Below, in pieces: positions 1 through 8,789 of a stretch of 64,000 nt of DNA; within the stretch, counting starts at the first letter, position 1; each line of letters opens with the position of its first letter. The notes under the pieces were generated by a model, which saw only the letters and a program-made list of their open reading frames with translations, did not search any database and was not told where the DNA came from. The DNA is from Allobosea sp. Tri-44 (lineage in GTDB: Bacteria > Pseudomonadota > Alphaproteobacteria > Rhizobiales > Beijerinckiaceae), in the NCBI RefSeq assembly GCF_004123845.1, contig NZ_NBDP01000003.1:682001-746000 (forward strand), written 5' to 3'. The position numbers and the translations under genes are program-made.

Positions 1-1543
1 GCCCGGCCGCGACGGCCTTCTCCTGGCCGATGCGGGCGGCTTCGGTCGCTTCGCGGGCAGAGATTTCGGCGGTATCGATCGCTTCGGTGCGCCCGATCTC
101 GAGCAGGCTCTTGCGCTGGTCGAGGGCGATCCGGTCGGCCGTGATCGCGTCCTCCTGGGCAATTCTTGCCTTCTCGACCGCTTCCCGCGCGCTGATCTCA
201 GCCTCGTCCAGCGCTCGGTTGCGGGCGATCTGGAGGGCGCGCACGCGTTCCTCCTGGCCGATGCGGGAGGTTTCGACAGCCTCGCGCGCCGCGATGTCTT
301 CCTGGTCGAGCGTGCGGGTGCGCTCGATCTCGCGGTTGCGGATCTCCTGCTCGCGGATGATGCGCTCGGCACTCACCGCGGTTTCCTGCAGGATGCGCGC
401 CTTCTCGGTCGACTCGCGCGCTTCGATCTCGGCTGCTTCCAGCACCCTGGTGCGCTCGATCTCCTGCTGCCTGATCTCGCGTTCGGAGGCGATGCGGGCG
501 GCGTTGATCGTCTGCTCGTTGGCGATGCGCGCCTTCTCGACATGCTCGCGCGCGGCGATCTCGGCCTCCTCGACGGCTTGCGTCCGGGCGATCTCCTGCT
601 GGCGGATATCCCTTTCCGAAGCGATGCGCGCTTCGCTGATCCCGCGCTCATTGGCGATGCGTGATTTCTCGATCTCTTCGCGCGAGGTGATCTGGGCCTG
701 TTCGGCCTCGGTATCGCGGATGGCGCGCTCGCGGGCGACCTCGGTGCGCTGCATGGCGCGCTTGATCTCGATCTCGCGCTGCTGATCGAGACGCGCCGTC
801 TCGCTCTCGCGCTCAATGTCGAGTGCCTGGCGCTCGGCTTCGAGATTGCGGGTGCGGATGCGGATCATCGAGTCCTGCTCGATATCGTTGCGCAGCTTCC
901 GCTTGTCCTCGATCTCCTCGATGATCCGCGTCAGACCGGCTGCGTCGAAGCGGTTGGACGGGTTGAAATACTGCAGGTCGGTCTGGTCGAGGTCGGTGAG
1001 CGCGACCGATTCCAGCACGAGCCCGTTCTGGTCGAGCGCCTCGGCGGCGGCATCCTTGACGCGCTGGACGTAAGTGCCGCGCTGCTCGTGCATCTCCTCC
1101 ATCGTCATCTCGGAGGCGACGGTGCGCAGCGCCGAGATGAACTTGCCGGAGAGCAGCGCATGGAGCTGGTCCGGCTGCAGGGTGCGTCGGCCGAGCGTCG
1201 CGGCGGCGACGGAGACCGATTCCCGCTCCGGCTTCACCCGGACATAGAACTCGGCGTCGATGTCGACGCGCATCCGGTCGCGGGTGATCAGCGCATCGTT
1301 GCTCGCCCGCGTCACCGCGAGCTGCAGCACGTTCATGTTGACCGGCGTGACGTCGTGGATGATCGGCAGCACGAAGGCGCCGCCATTGATGACGACCTTT
1401 TCGCCGAACAGGCCGGTGCGGACGAAGGAGACCTCCTTCGAGGACCGGCGGTAGAGCCAGTTCACCAGATAGACGACGATGGCGATGATGATCACCGCCA
1501 CGATCAGCCAGAGGATCAGCGATCCGATCAGCTGCCCCGTCAT
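1..1543 (-). CDS. Flotillin / SPFH-domain membrane scaffold protein (partial, C-terminus off the window)
   Basis: The gene runs off the left edge; 514 residues are visible from ATG 1543. Residues about 4-28 form one hydrophobic segment (start MTGQLIGSLILWLIVAVIII) followed by NWLYRR, an N-terminal anchor. An SPFH/band-7 domain follows, and then from about residue 250 a long charged helix of the flotillin type. This helix is built from 44-residue blocks that are each four 11-residue units (for example VEKARIANEQT, INAARIASERE, IRQQEIERTRV, LEAAEIEARES), so it is a hendecad coiled coil. Flotillins oligomerise at the inner membrane and organise lipid microdomains. It starts 27 bases after the PEP hydrolase-family gene on the same strand, so it is probably the last gene of the transporter operon. 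The family call is firm; the role here is unknown. Confidence 0.88.
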   Translation of the reverse strand, partial: MTGQLIGSLILWLIVAVIIIAIVVYLVNWLYRRSSKEVSFVRTGLFGEKVVINGGAFVLPIIHDVTPVNMNVLQLAVTRASNDALITRDRMRVDIDAEFYVRVKPERESVSVAAATLGRRTLQPDQLHALLSGKFISALRTVASEMTMEEMHEQRGTYVQRVKDAAAEALDQNGLVLESVALTDLDQTDLQYFNPSNRFDAAGLTRIIEEIEDKRKLRNDIEQDSMIRIRTRNLEAERQALDIERESETARLDQQREIEIKRAMQRTEVARERAIRDTEAEQAQITSREEIEKSRIANERGISEARIASERDIRQQEIARTQAVEEAEIAAREHVEKARIANEQTINAARIASEREIRQQEIERTRVLEAAEIEARESTEKARILQETAVSAERIIREQEIRNREIERTRTLDQEDIAAREAVETSRIGQEERVRALQIARNRALDEAEISAREAVEKARIAQEDAITADRIALDQRKSLLEIGRTEAIDTAEISAREATEAARIGQEKAVAAG

Positions 1544-1570
1544 GTCATCATCCTCCCGCCCGAATCCGGG

Positions 1571-2446
1571 TCATTTCGTCTTGCCGGGCTTGCGTGCCGG
1601 CTTGCTGGTTTTGGCTGCGCGGCCGATCTGCTTGAAGGCGCGGGTCTGGTCGCGGATCGCGACCTCGACCGGCAGGCGCTCCATCGAGGACGCGCCGTAG
1701 AAGCCATGGCAGTTGACCGTGTTCTTCATGATGAAGTCGGCATCGGCCGGCTCCGCGACCGGCCCGCCATGGACGAGGATGATCGCATCCTTCTTGACGG
1801 CGAGCGCAGCCTTCGCCCAGCGCTCGACCAGCGCCGGGCAATCCTTGAGCTTGAGCGCCGTTTCGGCGCCGATCGAGCCGCCGGTGGTGAGGCCGAGATG
1901 GCAGACGATGATGTCGGCGCCGGCCTTCGCCATCGCCCGGGCATCGTCCTCGCAGAAGACGTAAGGTGTGGTCAGCAGGCCCTTGGCATTGGCGAGGGCG
2001 ATCATTTCGACCTCCAGCCCATAGCCCATGCCGGTCTCTTCGAGATTGGCGCGGAAGGTGCCGTCGATCAGCCCGACGGTCGGGAAGTTCTGCACGCCGG
2101 CAAAGCCGATGCGCTGGACCTCGTCGAGGAAGGTGTCCATGCGCCGGAACGGATCGGTGCCGCAGACGCCGGCGATCACCGGCGTCGTCTTCACGACCGG
2201 CAGCACCTCGGCCGCCATTTCCATCACGATGGCGTTGGCGTCGCCATAGGGCATCAGCCCGGAGAGCGAGCCGCGGCCGGCCATGCGGTAGCGGCCGGAA
2301 TTGTAGATCACGATCAGATCGATGCCGCCCAGCTCTTCGCACTTGGCGGACAGGCCCGTGCCGGCGCCGCCGCCGACGATCGGCTCTCCCCTGGCGATCA
2401 TCGCCCGGAAGCGCTTGAGCAGGGCCTTCTTGTCGAAGCTCGTCAT
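1571..2446 (-). CDS. Phosphoenolpyruvate hydrolase-family TIM-barrel protein (Tm-1 C-terminal-domain homologue)
   Basis: The 291-aa product matches the PEP hydrolase / TIM-barrel signal-transduction family across its length. Recognisable stretches include [20 protein letters not shown] near the N-terminus, a [13 protein letters not shown] segment, GVCGTDPF, and [11 protein letters not shown] near the C-terminal half. The family is typically about 275-300 aa, so it is complete. It usually sits next to, or is fused with, the UPF0261/Tm-1-like ATP-binding domain, and here that domain is in the gene immediately upstream. In tomato the antiviral protein Tm-1 carries both domains in one chain. The basic C-terminal tail ([14 protein letters not shown]) is probably disordered. 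The catalytic activity of bacterial members is poorly defined; the name is a family label, not a demonstrated reaction. Confidence 0.85.
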   Translation of the reverse strand: MTSFDKKALLKRFRAMIARGEPIVGGGAGTGLSAKCEELGGIDLIVIYNSGRYRMAGRGSLSGLMPYGDANAIVMEMAAEVLPVVKTTPVIAGVCGTDPFRRMDTFLDEVQRIGFAGVQNFPTVGLIDGTFRANLEETGMGYGLEVEMIALANAKGLLTTPYVFCEDDARAMAKAGADIIVCHLGLTTGGSIGAETALKLKDCPALVERWAKAALAVKKDAIILVHGGPVAEPADADFIMKNTVNCHGFYGASSMERLPVEVAIRDQTRAFKQIGRAAKTSKPARKPGKTK

Positions 2447-2479
2447 GACCGCCCCGTACGAACTGGCGACGGAACCGCA

Positions 2480-2630
2480 CCGTCTTTCCGGGGCATCGCG
2501 CAGCGATGAGCCCGGAACCCATCAACACCGATCATTCCAAGTTGGGCTCGCGGCATCGTCCGGCCCTTTCCTGCGAAACCTGCGGATATGGGTTCCGGGC
2601 TCAGGCCTGCGGCCTGCCCCGGAATGACGG
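2480..2630. repeat. 151-bp intergenic palindromic repeat (CCGTCATTCCGG family, copy 1)
   Basis: Arms 2480-2522 and 2588-2630 are inverted copies of each other: both begin (in opposite orientation) CCGTC-TTCCGGGGCA and end TGAGCCCGGAACCCAT. Only an 11-base inner segment differs, and each inner segment can form its own small hairpin. The element fills most of the gap between the LivF/Tm-1 fusion gene and the PEP hydrolase-family gene, so it would be transcribed within the operon. A second element with the same CCGTCATTCCGG termini lies at 54791-54898, and a shorter related design lies at 42745-42830. Such elements are common between genes in Hyphomicrobiales. Confidence 0.85.
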
Positions 2631-2651
2631 CTGAGGTTCCGAAGGGAACTG

Positions 2652-4895
2652 TCATGACCTGCCTCCGCCGGCCCGCTCGCGCCGCCGGCCGGCGTGCAGC
2701 GCGCGGAACTGCTGCACCAAAGCGGCGGCGAAGGCGGGATCGTTGATGTGGAGCGGCAGGCGGATCAGCTGCCGGCCGGGGCCGGTGCGCACCGTCTGCT
2801 CCAGCGCCTGGAACAGCGCCGCATCGGCTGCCGGGTCGTGGAAGGCCTGTCCGGGCGCATCCAAAGCGGAGACGCCGAGCTCGGGGAGCAGGAAGCGGAC
2901 CGGCCCTTCCATCTGGTTCAATCGCTCGCCGATCCAGCGGCCCAAGCGGGCATTCTCCTCCGCAGTGGTCCGCATCAGGGTGATCTGCGGGTTGTGCGGG
3001 TAGAGCAGGCGGCCGCGATAGCGCTCGGGCACGCTCTCGGGCGCGGCGAAGTTCACCATGTCGAGCGCGCCGACCGAGCCGACATAGGGAATGCGGGTGC
3101 GGATGATGGCGCCGAAGCGATCCTCCGTCGCCGGCAAAATGCCGCCCATCAGCATATCGCAGACCTCGGTGGTCGAGACGTCGATCACCGCGCCGACGAG
3201 CTCGGAATCGACCAGTTTTTCCATGGAACGGCCGCCGGTGCCGGTGGCGTGGAAGACGAGCGGCTCCCATTCGTCGGCGAGCAGTTTCGCGACCTGCTGC
3301 ACGCAGGGCGTGGTGACGCCGAACATGGTGAGACCGACCAGTGGCTTCTCGGGCTCGCGGCGGCGCGGCGCCTCGGGCTTCAGTTCGGCGAGGCGGGCCT
3401 TCGCCATGGCGGCGATGGCATGCGCGCCATTGCCGAGCACGAGGCGCGAGACGCGGTTGACGCCCTGCACATCGGTGACGGCGTGCAGCATCGCGATATC
3501 GGTCGCGCCGACATAGGCGCGGACGTCGCCGGAGGCCATGGTCGAGATCATCAGCTTGGGCAGGCCGACCGGCAGTGCCTGCATCGCCGGCGTTACCATC
3601 GCGGTCGCACCCGAGCCGCCTGCCGAGATGATGCCGAGCAGGCCCCGCTGGCGCGGCAACCAGGCCTTGAATGCCTCGGTCATCGCAGCCACCGCCGTGC
3701 CGCGATCGCCCGAGGAGATGCCGGCCGAGCCCTTCGGCGAGGCGAGGGCTATCTCCTGCGGGGTGACATCGCCGCCGGCGCTGCGGCCGGATGTCGACAG
3801 GTCGACGAGGCGGGTGCGCAGGCCCTCGGACCGGATCACGTCGCGGATGAAGCGCAGTTCCTCGCCCTTGGTGTCGAGCGTGCCGGCGATGACGACGTAA
3901 GGCTCGCTGCTCGCCGCAGCCGCGAGCGGCCGGACCCCACCGATCGGTTGGCCATCGCGCGTCGCCAGCGTCGGGCGCGAGATGGTGCGGGCCTGAGCCT
4001 CGATCCGGGCGGCCGGCACGGCTTGCGACCAGCGGTTCGGGATGACCGGGTTCGAGACATAGACGCGGATCGGCCCGGTCGGGGCGGGGGAGGCGGCCTG
4101 TCCGGCCGCGCCGGGACCTGCTATCTCCGGCACCGCATCGGTCTCGTCATGGCCATGGCGGCCGACGCCGAGCAGGCGCTGCTGCAATTCGCGGTCACCG
4201 GCCAGCGTGGCCGAGGCGATGATGCGGTTGATCCGGCCGTTGACCATGATTGCGACGGGATCGGACATCTGCGTGGCAACGCCGATGTTCTGCTCGATCA
4301 CCAGGATTGCGACATCGCCCTGATCGGCGAGCCGGACCAGCATCTCCTCGACATGGGCGACGATGACCGGGGCGAGCCCCTCGGTCGGCTCGTCCATGAC
4401 CAGCAGGCGCGGATTGAGCAGCAGCGCCCGGCTGATCGCCAGCATCTGCTGCTCGCCACCGGAGAGCTGGGCGCCGCCATTGTTGCGGCGCTCGGCGAGG
4501 CGCGGAAAGACTTCGTAGATGCGCTCCGGCGTCCAGGACCCGCGCTTGCCGCGCTGCATCAGCCGCAAATGCTCGTCGACCGTCAGCGAGCGCCAGAGCC
4601 GGCGGCCTTGCGGCACATAGCCGATGCCGAGCCGCGCCACCTCGGCCGGCGAGCGCCCGGCGATCTCCTCGCCGAAGAAGCGGATCGAGCCGGACGCGAT
4701 CGGCACCAGCCCCATGATCGCCTTGCACATGGTCGTCTTGCCCATGCCGTTGCGACCGACGACTGAGAGGACGCCGTGCTGCAGCGTGAGATCGACGCCC
4801 TGGACGGCATGCGAGCGGCCATAGAAGACGTTGAGGCCCGCGATCTGCAGGACCGGAACGCCGGCGGCGGGCGGGGCTTTCAGGCGCTCAGCCAT
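2652..4895 (-). CDS. Fusion: LivF-type ABC ATPase + Tm-1-like (UPF0261) ATP-binding domain
   Basis: A 747-aa fusion. Residues 1-245 are a complete LivF-type ATPase: Walker [10 protein letters not shown] at 47-55, signature LSGGEQQ at 144-150, Walker B LLVMDEP at 164-170. A linker rich in Ala, Pro and Gly spans about 250-330. From about 331 to 735 comes a Tm-1-like/UPF0261 domain, starting [19 protein letters not shown] and containing a [14 protein letters not shown] stretch. LivF alone is about 235 aa and UPF0261 about 400 aa, so both parts are full length. The start overlaps the livG stop by 8 bases, so the fusion is the second ATPase of the LivHMG importer. No frame change or stop separates the two halves. 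The function of the Tm-1-like half is unknown; coupling of transport to downstream metabolism is my inference. Confidence 0.9.
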   Translation of the reverse strand: MAERLKAPPAAGVPVLQIAGLNVFYGRSHAVQGVDLTLQHGVLSVVGRNGMGKTTMCKAIMGLVPIASGSIRFFGEEIAGRSPAEVARLGIGYVPQGRRLWRSLTVDEHLRLMQRGKRGSWTPERIYEVFPRLAERRNNGGAQLSGGEQQMLAISRALLLNPRLLVMDEPTEGLAPVIVAHVEEMLVRLADQGDVAILVIEQNIGVATQMSDPVAIMVNGRINRIIASATLAGDRELQQRLLGVGRHGHDETDAVPEIAGPGAAGQAASPAPTGPIRVYVSNPVIPNRWSQAVPAARIEAQARTISRPTLATRDGQPIGGVRPLAAAASSEPYVVIAGTLDTKGEELRFIRDVIRSEGLRTRLVDLSTSGRSAGGDVTPQEIALASPKGSAGISSGDRGTAVAAMTEAFKAWLPRQRGLLGIISAGGSGATAMVTPAMQALPVGLPKLMISTMASGDVRAYVGATDIAMLHAVTDVQGVNRVSRLVLGNGAHAIAAMAKARLAELKPEAPRRREPEKPLVGLTMFGVTTPCVQQVAKLLADEWEPLVFHATGTGGRSMEKLVDSELVGAVIDVSTTEVCDMLMGGILPATEDRFGAIIRTRIPYVGSVGALDMVNFAAPESVPERYRGRLLYPHNPQITLMRTTAEENARLGRWIGERLNQMEGPVRFLLPELGVSALDAPGQAFHDPAADAALFQALEQTVRTGPGRQLIRLPLHINDPAFAAALVQQFRALHAGRRRERAGGGRS

Positions 4896-5676
4896 GACCG
4901 CCCCCGAGATAGAGTTCCTGCACCTCGGGATCGGATTCGATCTCGCCCGGCCGTCCCTCTTTGAAGATGCGACCGTTGTGCATCATCGTCACGCTCTCGA
5001 CGACGCGCAGCGCCACGTCCATGTCGTGCTCGATGATGATGTAGCCGATATGGGCCGGCAACGAGGTCAGGATCTGGACGAGATCCTGTCGCTCGGTTGG
5101 CGACAGCCCAGCCGCCGGCTCGTCGAACAGGATGAAGCGCGGCGCGCCCGAGAGCGCGAGCGCAATCTCGAGCTGGCGCTGCTGGCCATAGGCGAGCTCG
5201 CCGACCAGCCGGTCCTTGACGGCGGTGAGATGGACGGCATCGACTAGGCTTTCGGCTGCATGCTGCAGCGTGTCGTCGCGGCGCGGCCGCCTCAGCGAGA
5301 AGCGGTTCCGCGAGACACCGCGACAGGCGAGGTAGACATTGTCGACCACCGTCAGCCCGGCGAAGAGCGACGAGATCTGATAGGTGCGCCTGAGGCCGCG
5401 GCGGATGCGCTCATGCGGCGGGAAGGTCGTCACGTCCTCGCCGAAGAAGCGGATGACGCCGGAGCTCGGCGAAAAATCGCCGGTGACGCAGTTGAACAGC
5501 GTGGTCTTGCCGGCGCCGTTCGAGCCGAGCACGGCTCGCCGCTCGCCGGGGCGAACCGACAGCGTGACATCGGACAGCGCCGCGAGCGCCCCGAACAGGC
5601 GCGAGACACCGCGCAGTTCGAGCGCATTGCCCGAGCTGGCAGTATTCAGACGTTCCAGGCTCGGCACGGCGCTCAT
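4888..5676 (-). CDS. livG: Branched-chain amino acid-type ABC transporter ATPase LivG
   Basis: A 262-aa cytoplasmic ATPase of the LivG family. It has Walker [10 protein letters not shown], a long insertion typical of LivG around the [13 protein letters not shown] segment, a variant signature [12 protein letters not shown], Walker [12 protein letters not shown] and an H-loop EHDMD. The open frame extends further upstream, but ATG 5676 overlaps the livM stop by four bases (ATGA), gives the family length and is the natural start. It should dimerise with the LivF half of the downstream fusion to drive LivH/LivM. Substrate is not readable from sequence: the HAAT transporter class imports branched-chain amino acids, urea, amides and aromatic compounds. 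Confidence 0.93.
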   Translation of the reverse strand: MSAVPSLERLNTASSGNALELRGVSRLFGALAALSDVTLSVRPGERRAVLGSNGAGKTTLFNCVTGDFSPSSGVIRFFGEDVTTFPPHERIRRGLRRTYQISSLFAGLTVVDNVYLACRGVSRNRFSLRRPRRDDTLQHAAESLVDAVHLTAVKDRLVGELAYGQQRQLEIALALSGAPRFILFDEPAAGLSPTERQDLVQILTSLPAHIGYIIIEHDMDVALRVVESVTMMHNGRIFKEGRPGEIESDPEVQELYLGGGHG

Positions 5677-6761
5677 GGCGAGCCTCCACCGACCCGCATC
5701 TGCGCTGCCTGCGTCTCGCGGCTCTTGCGATAGCGGTCGCGCAGGCGCTGCCAGATGCCGATCAGCCCATCCGGCGAGAACAGCACGATGACGAGGAAGC
5801 CGAGGCCAATGAGCAGCTGATAGCGCTTGCCCTCGAACCCGACCCAATCGAGCAAATCGAGCGAGAAGGTCCGCAGCAGCACGTAGACGAGCGCACCGAT
5901 GAACGGGCCGATCGGGCGGCTTAATCCGCCGACCACGGCGATGATCAGCATGTCGACCACCGGTCCGACGCCGCCTGTCCCAGGCGAGACCTGGCGCTGG
6001 TACCAGACCAGTAGCACCCCGGCGAAGGCGGCGATCACCGCAGCGAAGGCATAGGCTGCGATGCGATGGGCGACGACATCGAAGCCGAGCGCCGCCATGC
6101 GCCTGGGATTGTCGCGCGTGCCCTGCAAGGCAAGGCCGAAGGGCGCGCGCGAGACATAGACGACGACCGCATAGGCGAGGGCGGCGCAGCCGAGCGTGAG
6201 GTAATAGAACGGCACGGTGCTGCCCCAGTCGATCCCGAGGAAGGCCGGAGGAAGAACCCCGTTGAAGCCGCTGAAGCCGTTGAAGATCGTGTAGTTCTGC
6301 AGCGTCAGGTAATAGAAGGCCGAGCCGATCGCGAGCGTGATCATGATCGTGTAGATGCCCTCGGTCCGGACCGAGAGCGCGCCGCCCAGCGTACCGAAGA
6401 CGGTGGCCAGCAGGATCGCGACCGGTACCGCCGTCCACCACGGCCATTTCAGGCTGATCTGCGTGATGGCGCTGTCGCCGAAGATGGCGACGAGATAGGC
6501 GGCGAAGGCCGCAACCGTCATCTGGATCAGGCTGACGATACCGCCATAGCCGGCGAGGAACATCAGGCTGAGCGCGATCATGCCGAGGATCATCGCGTAG
6601 GCGAGGATCTGGACGAGCCAGAACGGGTTGGCGAGCAGCGGCATCACCAGCAGCAGCGCGGCGACGATCCAGAACGCCGTGCCCTGCCGGGCAATCACCT
6701 CGCTGAGCCCTTCGCGGGGCCGCGGAGTCGCGATCGCGAGGCGGGGTTCTGCAAGCGCCAT
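5673..6761 (-). CDS. livM: Branched-chain amino acid-type ABC transporter permease LivM
   Basis: A 362-aa polytopic inner-membrane permease of the LivM family, with about nine hydrophobic segments. The segment GGLSRPIGPFIGALVYVLLR near residue 265 and the C-terminal SPDGLIGIWQRLRDRYRK ending are typical of LivM. It pairs with LivH to form the membrane channel of the importer. ATG 6761 lies 1 base after the livH stop at 6763, and the 3' end overlaps livG by four bases, so the genes are translationally coupled. The extra N-terminal 30 residues before the first membrane helix are within the family range. Confidence 0.93.
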   Translation of the reverse strand: MALAEPRLAIATPRPREGLSEVIARQGTAFWIVAALLLVMPLLANPFWLVQILAYAMILGMIALSLMFLAGYGGIVSLIQMTVAAFAAYLVAIFGDSAITQISLKWPWWTAVPVAILLATVFGTLGGALSVRTEGIYTIMITLAIGSAFYYLTLQNYTIFNGFSGFNGVLPPAFLGIDWGSTVPFYYLTLGCAALAYAVVVYVSRAPFGLALQGTRDNPRRMAALGFDVVAHRIAAYAFAAVIAAFAGVLLVWYQRQVSPGTGGVGPVVDMLIIAVVGGLSRPIGPFIGALVYVLLRTFSLDLLDWVGFEGKRYQLLIGLGFLVIVLFSPDGLIGIWQRLRDRYRKSRETQAAQMRVGGGSP

Positions 6762-6762
6762 C

Positions 6763-7776
6763 TCAGCGCCTCACCGCCGCCAGGCCCTGCGGCCGGATCG
6801 CCAGCACCACGACCATGATGACGAAGGTCAGCATCACCGCGTAGGTCGGCATGTAGACCGAGCCGAACTGCTCGGCGAGGCCGACGATGAGCGCCCCCAT
6901 CGCCGCGCCGGGGATCGAGCCCATGCCGCCGACGATGACGACGACGAGCGAGGACAACAGGATCTTGGTGTCCTCGCCCGGCTGGAGCGACTGGAAGGTG
7001 CCGCCGACGACGCCAGCGAGCCCGGCGAGCCCGGCACCGAAGGCAAAGACCATGATGAAGACGAGCTGCACGCGCACGCCCGTCGCCGAGAGCATGTCGC
7101 GGTCGTCGACGCCGGCGCGCACCAGCATGCCGATGCGGGTGCGGTTGAGCACGAGCCACATCGCGATGCCCAGGATGATCGCGCCGATCAGGATGGCGAT
7201 GCGGACCAGCGGGTACATCATCATCACCGCCTCGCCATTGCTGCGCAGCGCGACGACGAAAGGCAGCTCGATCGGGCCGGAGAGCCAGTCTGGGGTGGTC
7301 ACCTGGAAGGTATCGCCGCCATAGCTCCAGAGCAGGAGGTCGGCGACGATGATCGAGAGGCCGATCGTGACCAGCGTCTGGCGCAGGTCCTGGCCCTCCA
7401 TCCAGCGGAAGAGCAGCACCTGCATTAGCATGCCGGCCAGGGCGACGATGACGAAGGCGGCGATCAGCGCGGCGAACCAGGAGCCGGTCAGATTGCCGAT
7501 GCTGTAGCCGACATAGCCGCCGAACAGGTAGAGCGAGCCATGCGCCAGGTTGACGTTGCGCATCAGGCCGAAGATCAGCGTGAAGCCGCTGGCGACCAGG
7601 AAATAGAGCCCGCCGAGCGTGATGCCGTTGAACAGTGCGCTCAGGAAGACGCGCTTCCGGCCGAAGGTCAGCTCCATCCACGGCGTCCAGACCGCGAAGA
7701 TCAGAAAGGCAAGGAGGGCGATCGCGATCAGGATCAACAGCGACCAGATCGGGCGGCGGCCGATGAAATCAGACAT
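6763..7776 (-). CDS. livH: Branched-chain amino acid-type ABC transporter permease LivH
   Basis: A 337-aa inner-membrane permease of the LivH family. It shows the family pattern NGITLGGLYFLVASGFTLIF with RNVNLAHGSLYLFGGYVGY in the N-terminal third, RTRIGMLVRAGVDDRDM in the central loop, and a GGMGSIPGAAMGALIVGL stretch near the C-terminus (the EAA-like loop region). The reading frame starts 8 bases inside the end of the upstream AraC gene, so it is coupled to its regulator. It is slightly longer than typical LivH (about 290-300 aa) because of an N-terminal hydrophobic segment before the first canonical helix. Confidence 0.93.
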   Translation of the reverse strand: MSDFIGRRPIWSLLILIAIALLAFLIFAVWTPWMELTFGRKRVFLSALFNGITLGGLYFLVASGFTLIFGLMRNVNLAHGSLYLFGGYVGYSIGNLTGSWFAALIAAFVIVALAGMLMQVLLFRWMEGQDLRQTLVTIGLSIIVADLLLWSYGGDTFQVTTPDWLSGPIELPFVVALRSNGEAVMMMYPLVRIAILIGAIILGIAMWLVLNRTRIGMLVRAGVDDRDMLSATGVRVQLVFIMVFAFGAGLAGLAGVVGGTFQSLQPGEDTKILLSSLVVVIVGGMGSIPGAAMGALIVGLAEQFGSVYMPTYAVMLTFVIMVVVLAIRPQGLAAVRR

Positions 7777-8623
7777 GGCTCGCCTGCGATTGCGGCAGGC
7801 CGACTGTGCGCAGCACCCGCCGGTAGTCGCGGGGCGCCATGCCCATATGGGCCGTGAAGAAGCGGGTGAATACGCTCTGGCCGGAGAAGCCGAGGCTGTG
7901 ACTGATGCTGGTCACCGGATCGCTCGACAGAACGATCCGGTCGAGCGCCGCGTCGAGCCGGACCGTATTGGCGAAGACCGTCGGCGTGACGCCGACCTGT
8001 TCGCGGAAGAGCTTGAAGAAATGGGCGCGCGACAGCCCGGCTTCGCGCGCGACACGGGCGAGCGCGCCTTCGCAGGACGGGCGCTGTTCCAACAATCGGC
8101 AGGCGCGCAGCACGCGCCGGTCGACCGCGCCTTCCGCGGAGAGATGCAGCAGCGAGGAGGCGAGTTCGGGCCCGATCGGTTCGCTGGAAGCCTGCGCCAG
8201 CGCCATGAGCACCGGGGCAAGGTTGAGCTCGCGATGCTGCGACAGCAGCATTTCGACGGCCTGATCGCGCCAGGCGGCGAGCTCGCGGGTCACCACGAGC
8301 TCGGAGGAGGGGAAGACCAGCGAGCCGGCGGACGGCATCGCCTGCGCCGCCAGCCATTCCGGCTTGAGATAGACGACGAGGAAGAGCCCGAAGGCCCCCG
8401 GTTGCTCCGGCTGGAAGTTGTGCGGTTCCCAGGGATTGATCGCGACGCCCATGAACGGATCGACCCGAACCGTGCAGTCGTTGACGGTCACGAGCCCCCG
8501 CGAGCCGTCGAGGAAGAAGATCAGATGAGCTTCCCGGTGGGCATGCACCACCAGTGGGCGGTCGAGATCGTAGATCGACACCCGTCCGAATGGACCGTGA
8601 CAGACCGCGACTGCGCGACTCAT
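7769..8623 (-). CDS. AraC-family transcriptional regulator
   Basis: A 284-aa protein with an N-terminal cupin-like sensor domain (VVHAHREAHLIFFLDGSRG) and a C-terminal AraC double helix-turn-helix of about 100 residues (SRAHFFKLFREQVGVTPTVF, then SISHSLGFSGQSVFTRFF). The start at ATG 8623 is preceded by a GAGGAG ribosome site. It lies between the binding-protein gene and livH on the same strand and overlaps livH by 8 bases, so it probably senses the transported compound and controls this operon. The ligand is unknown. The location of a regulator inside its own transporter operon suggests feedback control; this is inferred from position only. Confidence 0.9.
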   Translation of the reverse strand: MSRAVAVCHGPFGRVSIYDLDRPLVVHAHREAHLIFFLDGSRGLVTVNDCTVRVDPFMGVAINPWEPHNFQPEQPGAFGLFLVVYLKPEWLAAQAMPSAGSLVFPSSELVVTRELAAWRDQAVEMLLSQHRELNLAPVLMALAQASSEPIGPELASSLLHLSAEGAVDRRVLRACRLLEQRPSCEGALARVAREAGLSRAHFFKLFREQVGVTPTVFANTVRLDAALDRIVLSSDPVTSISHSLGFSGQSVFTRFFTAHMGMAPRDYRRVLRTVGLPQSQASHV

Positions 8624-8733
8624 GGCTCCTCGCGTAGCAATGCCCGGTGGGGTGAGGCCGCCTCATCAGGTGAGCCTTCACCCGATGGCGCACGCGGATC
8701 GCGCGCGACATCGTCGACCGGAACGGGACGGCA

Positions 8734-8769
8734 GGCGGGAAAGGGCGCGATTCCTGTCGCGTCCTTTCC
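8734..8769 (-). terminator. Stable stem-loop after the binding-protein gene (partial terminator or mRNA stabiliser)
   Basis: Two 15-base arms, 8734-8748 and 8755-8769, pair with a single mismatch around a 6-base loop. The structure starts about 20 bases downstream of the stop of the ABC binding-protein gene (minus strand) and lies before the AraC gene. No T-tract follows it, so it is not a classic Rho-independent terminator. Such stems after the binding-protein gene of ABC operons are known to raise the binding-protein level relative to the membrane components; that role is inferred here. Confidence 0.55.
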
Positions 8770-8789
8770 CGGGAGTCAGGCGCTGGCGA

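Noticed and set aside
2694..4766. 690-aa frame on the plus strand opposite the LivF/Tm-1 fusion
   Set aside because: Antisense shadow; the minus-strand frame has Walker and signature motifs, and the plus-strand translation has none.
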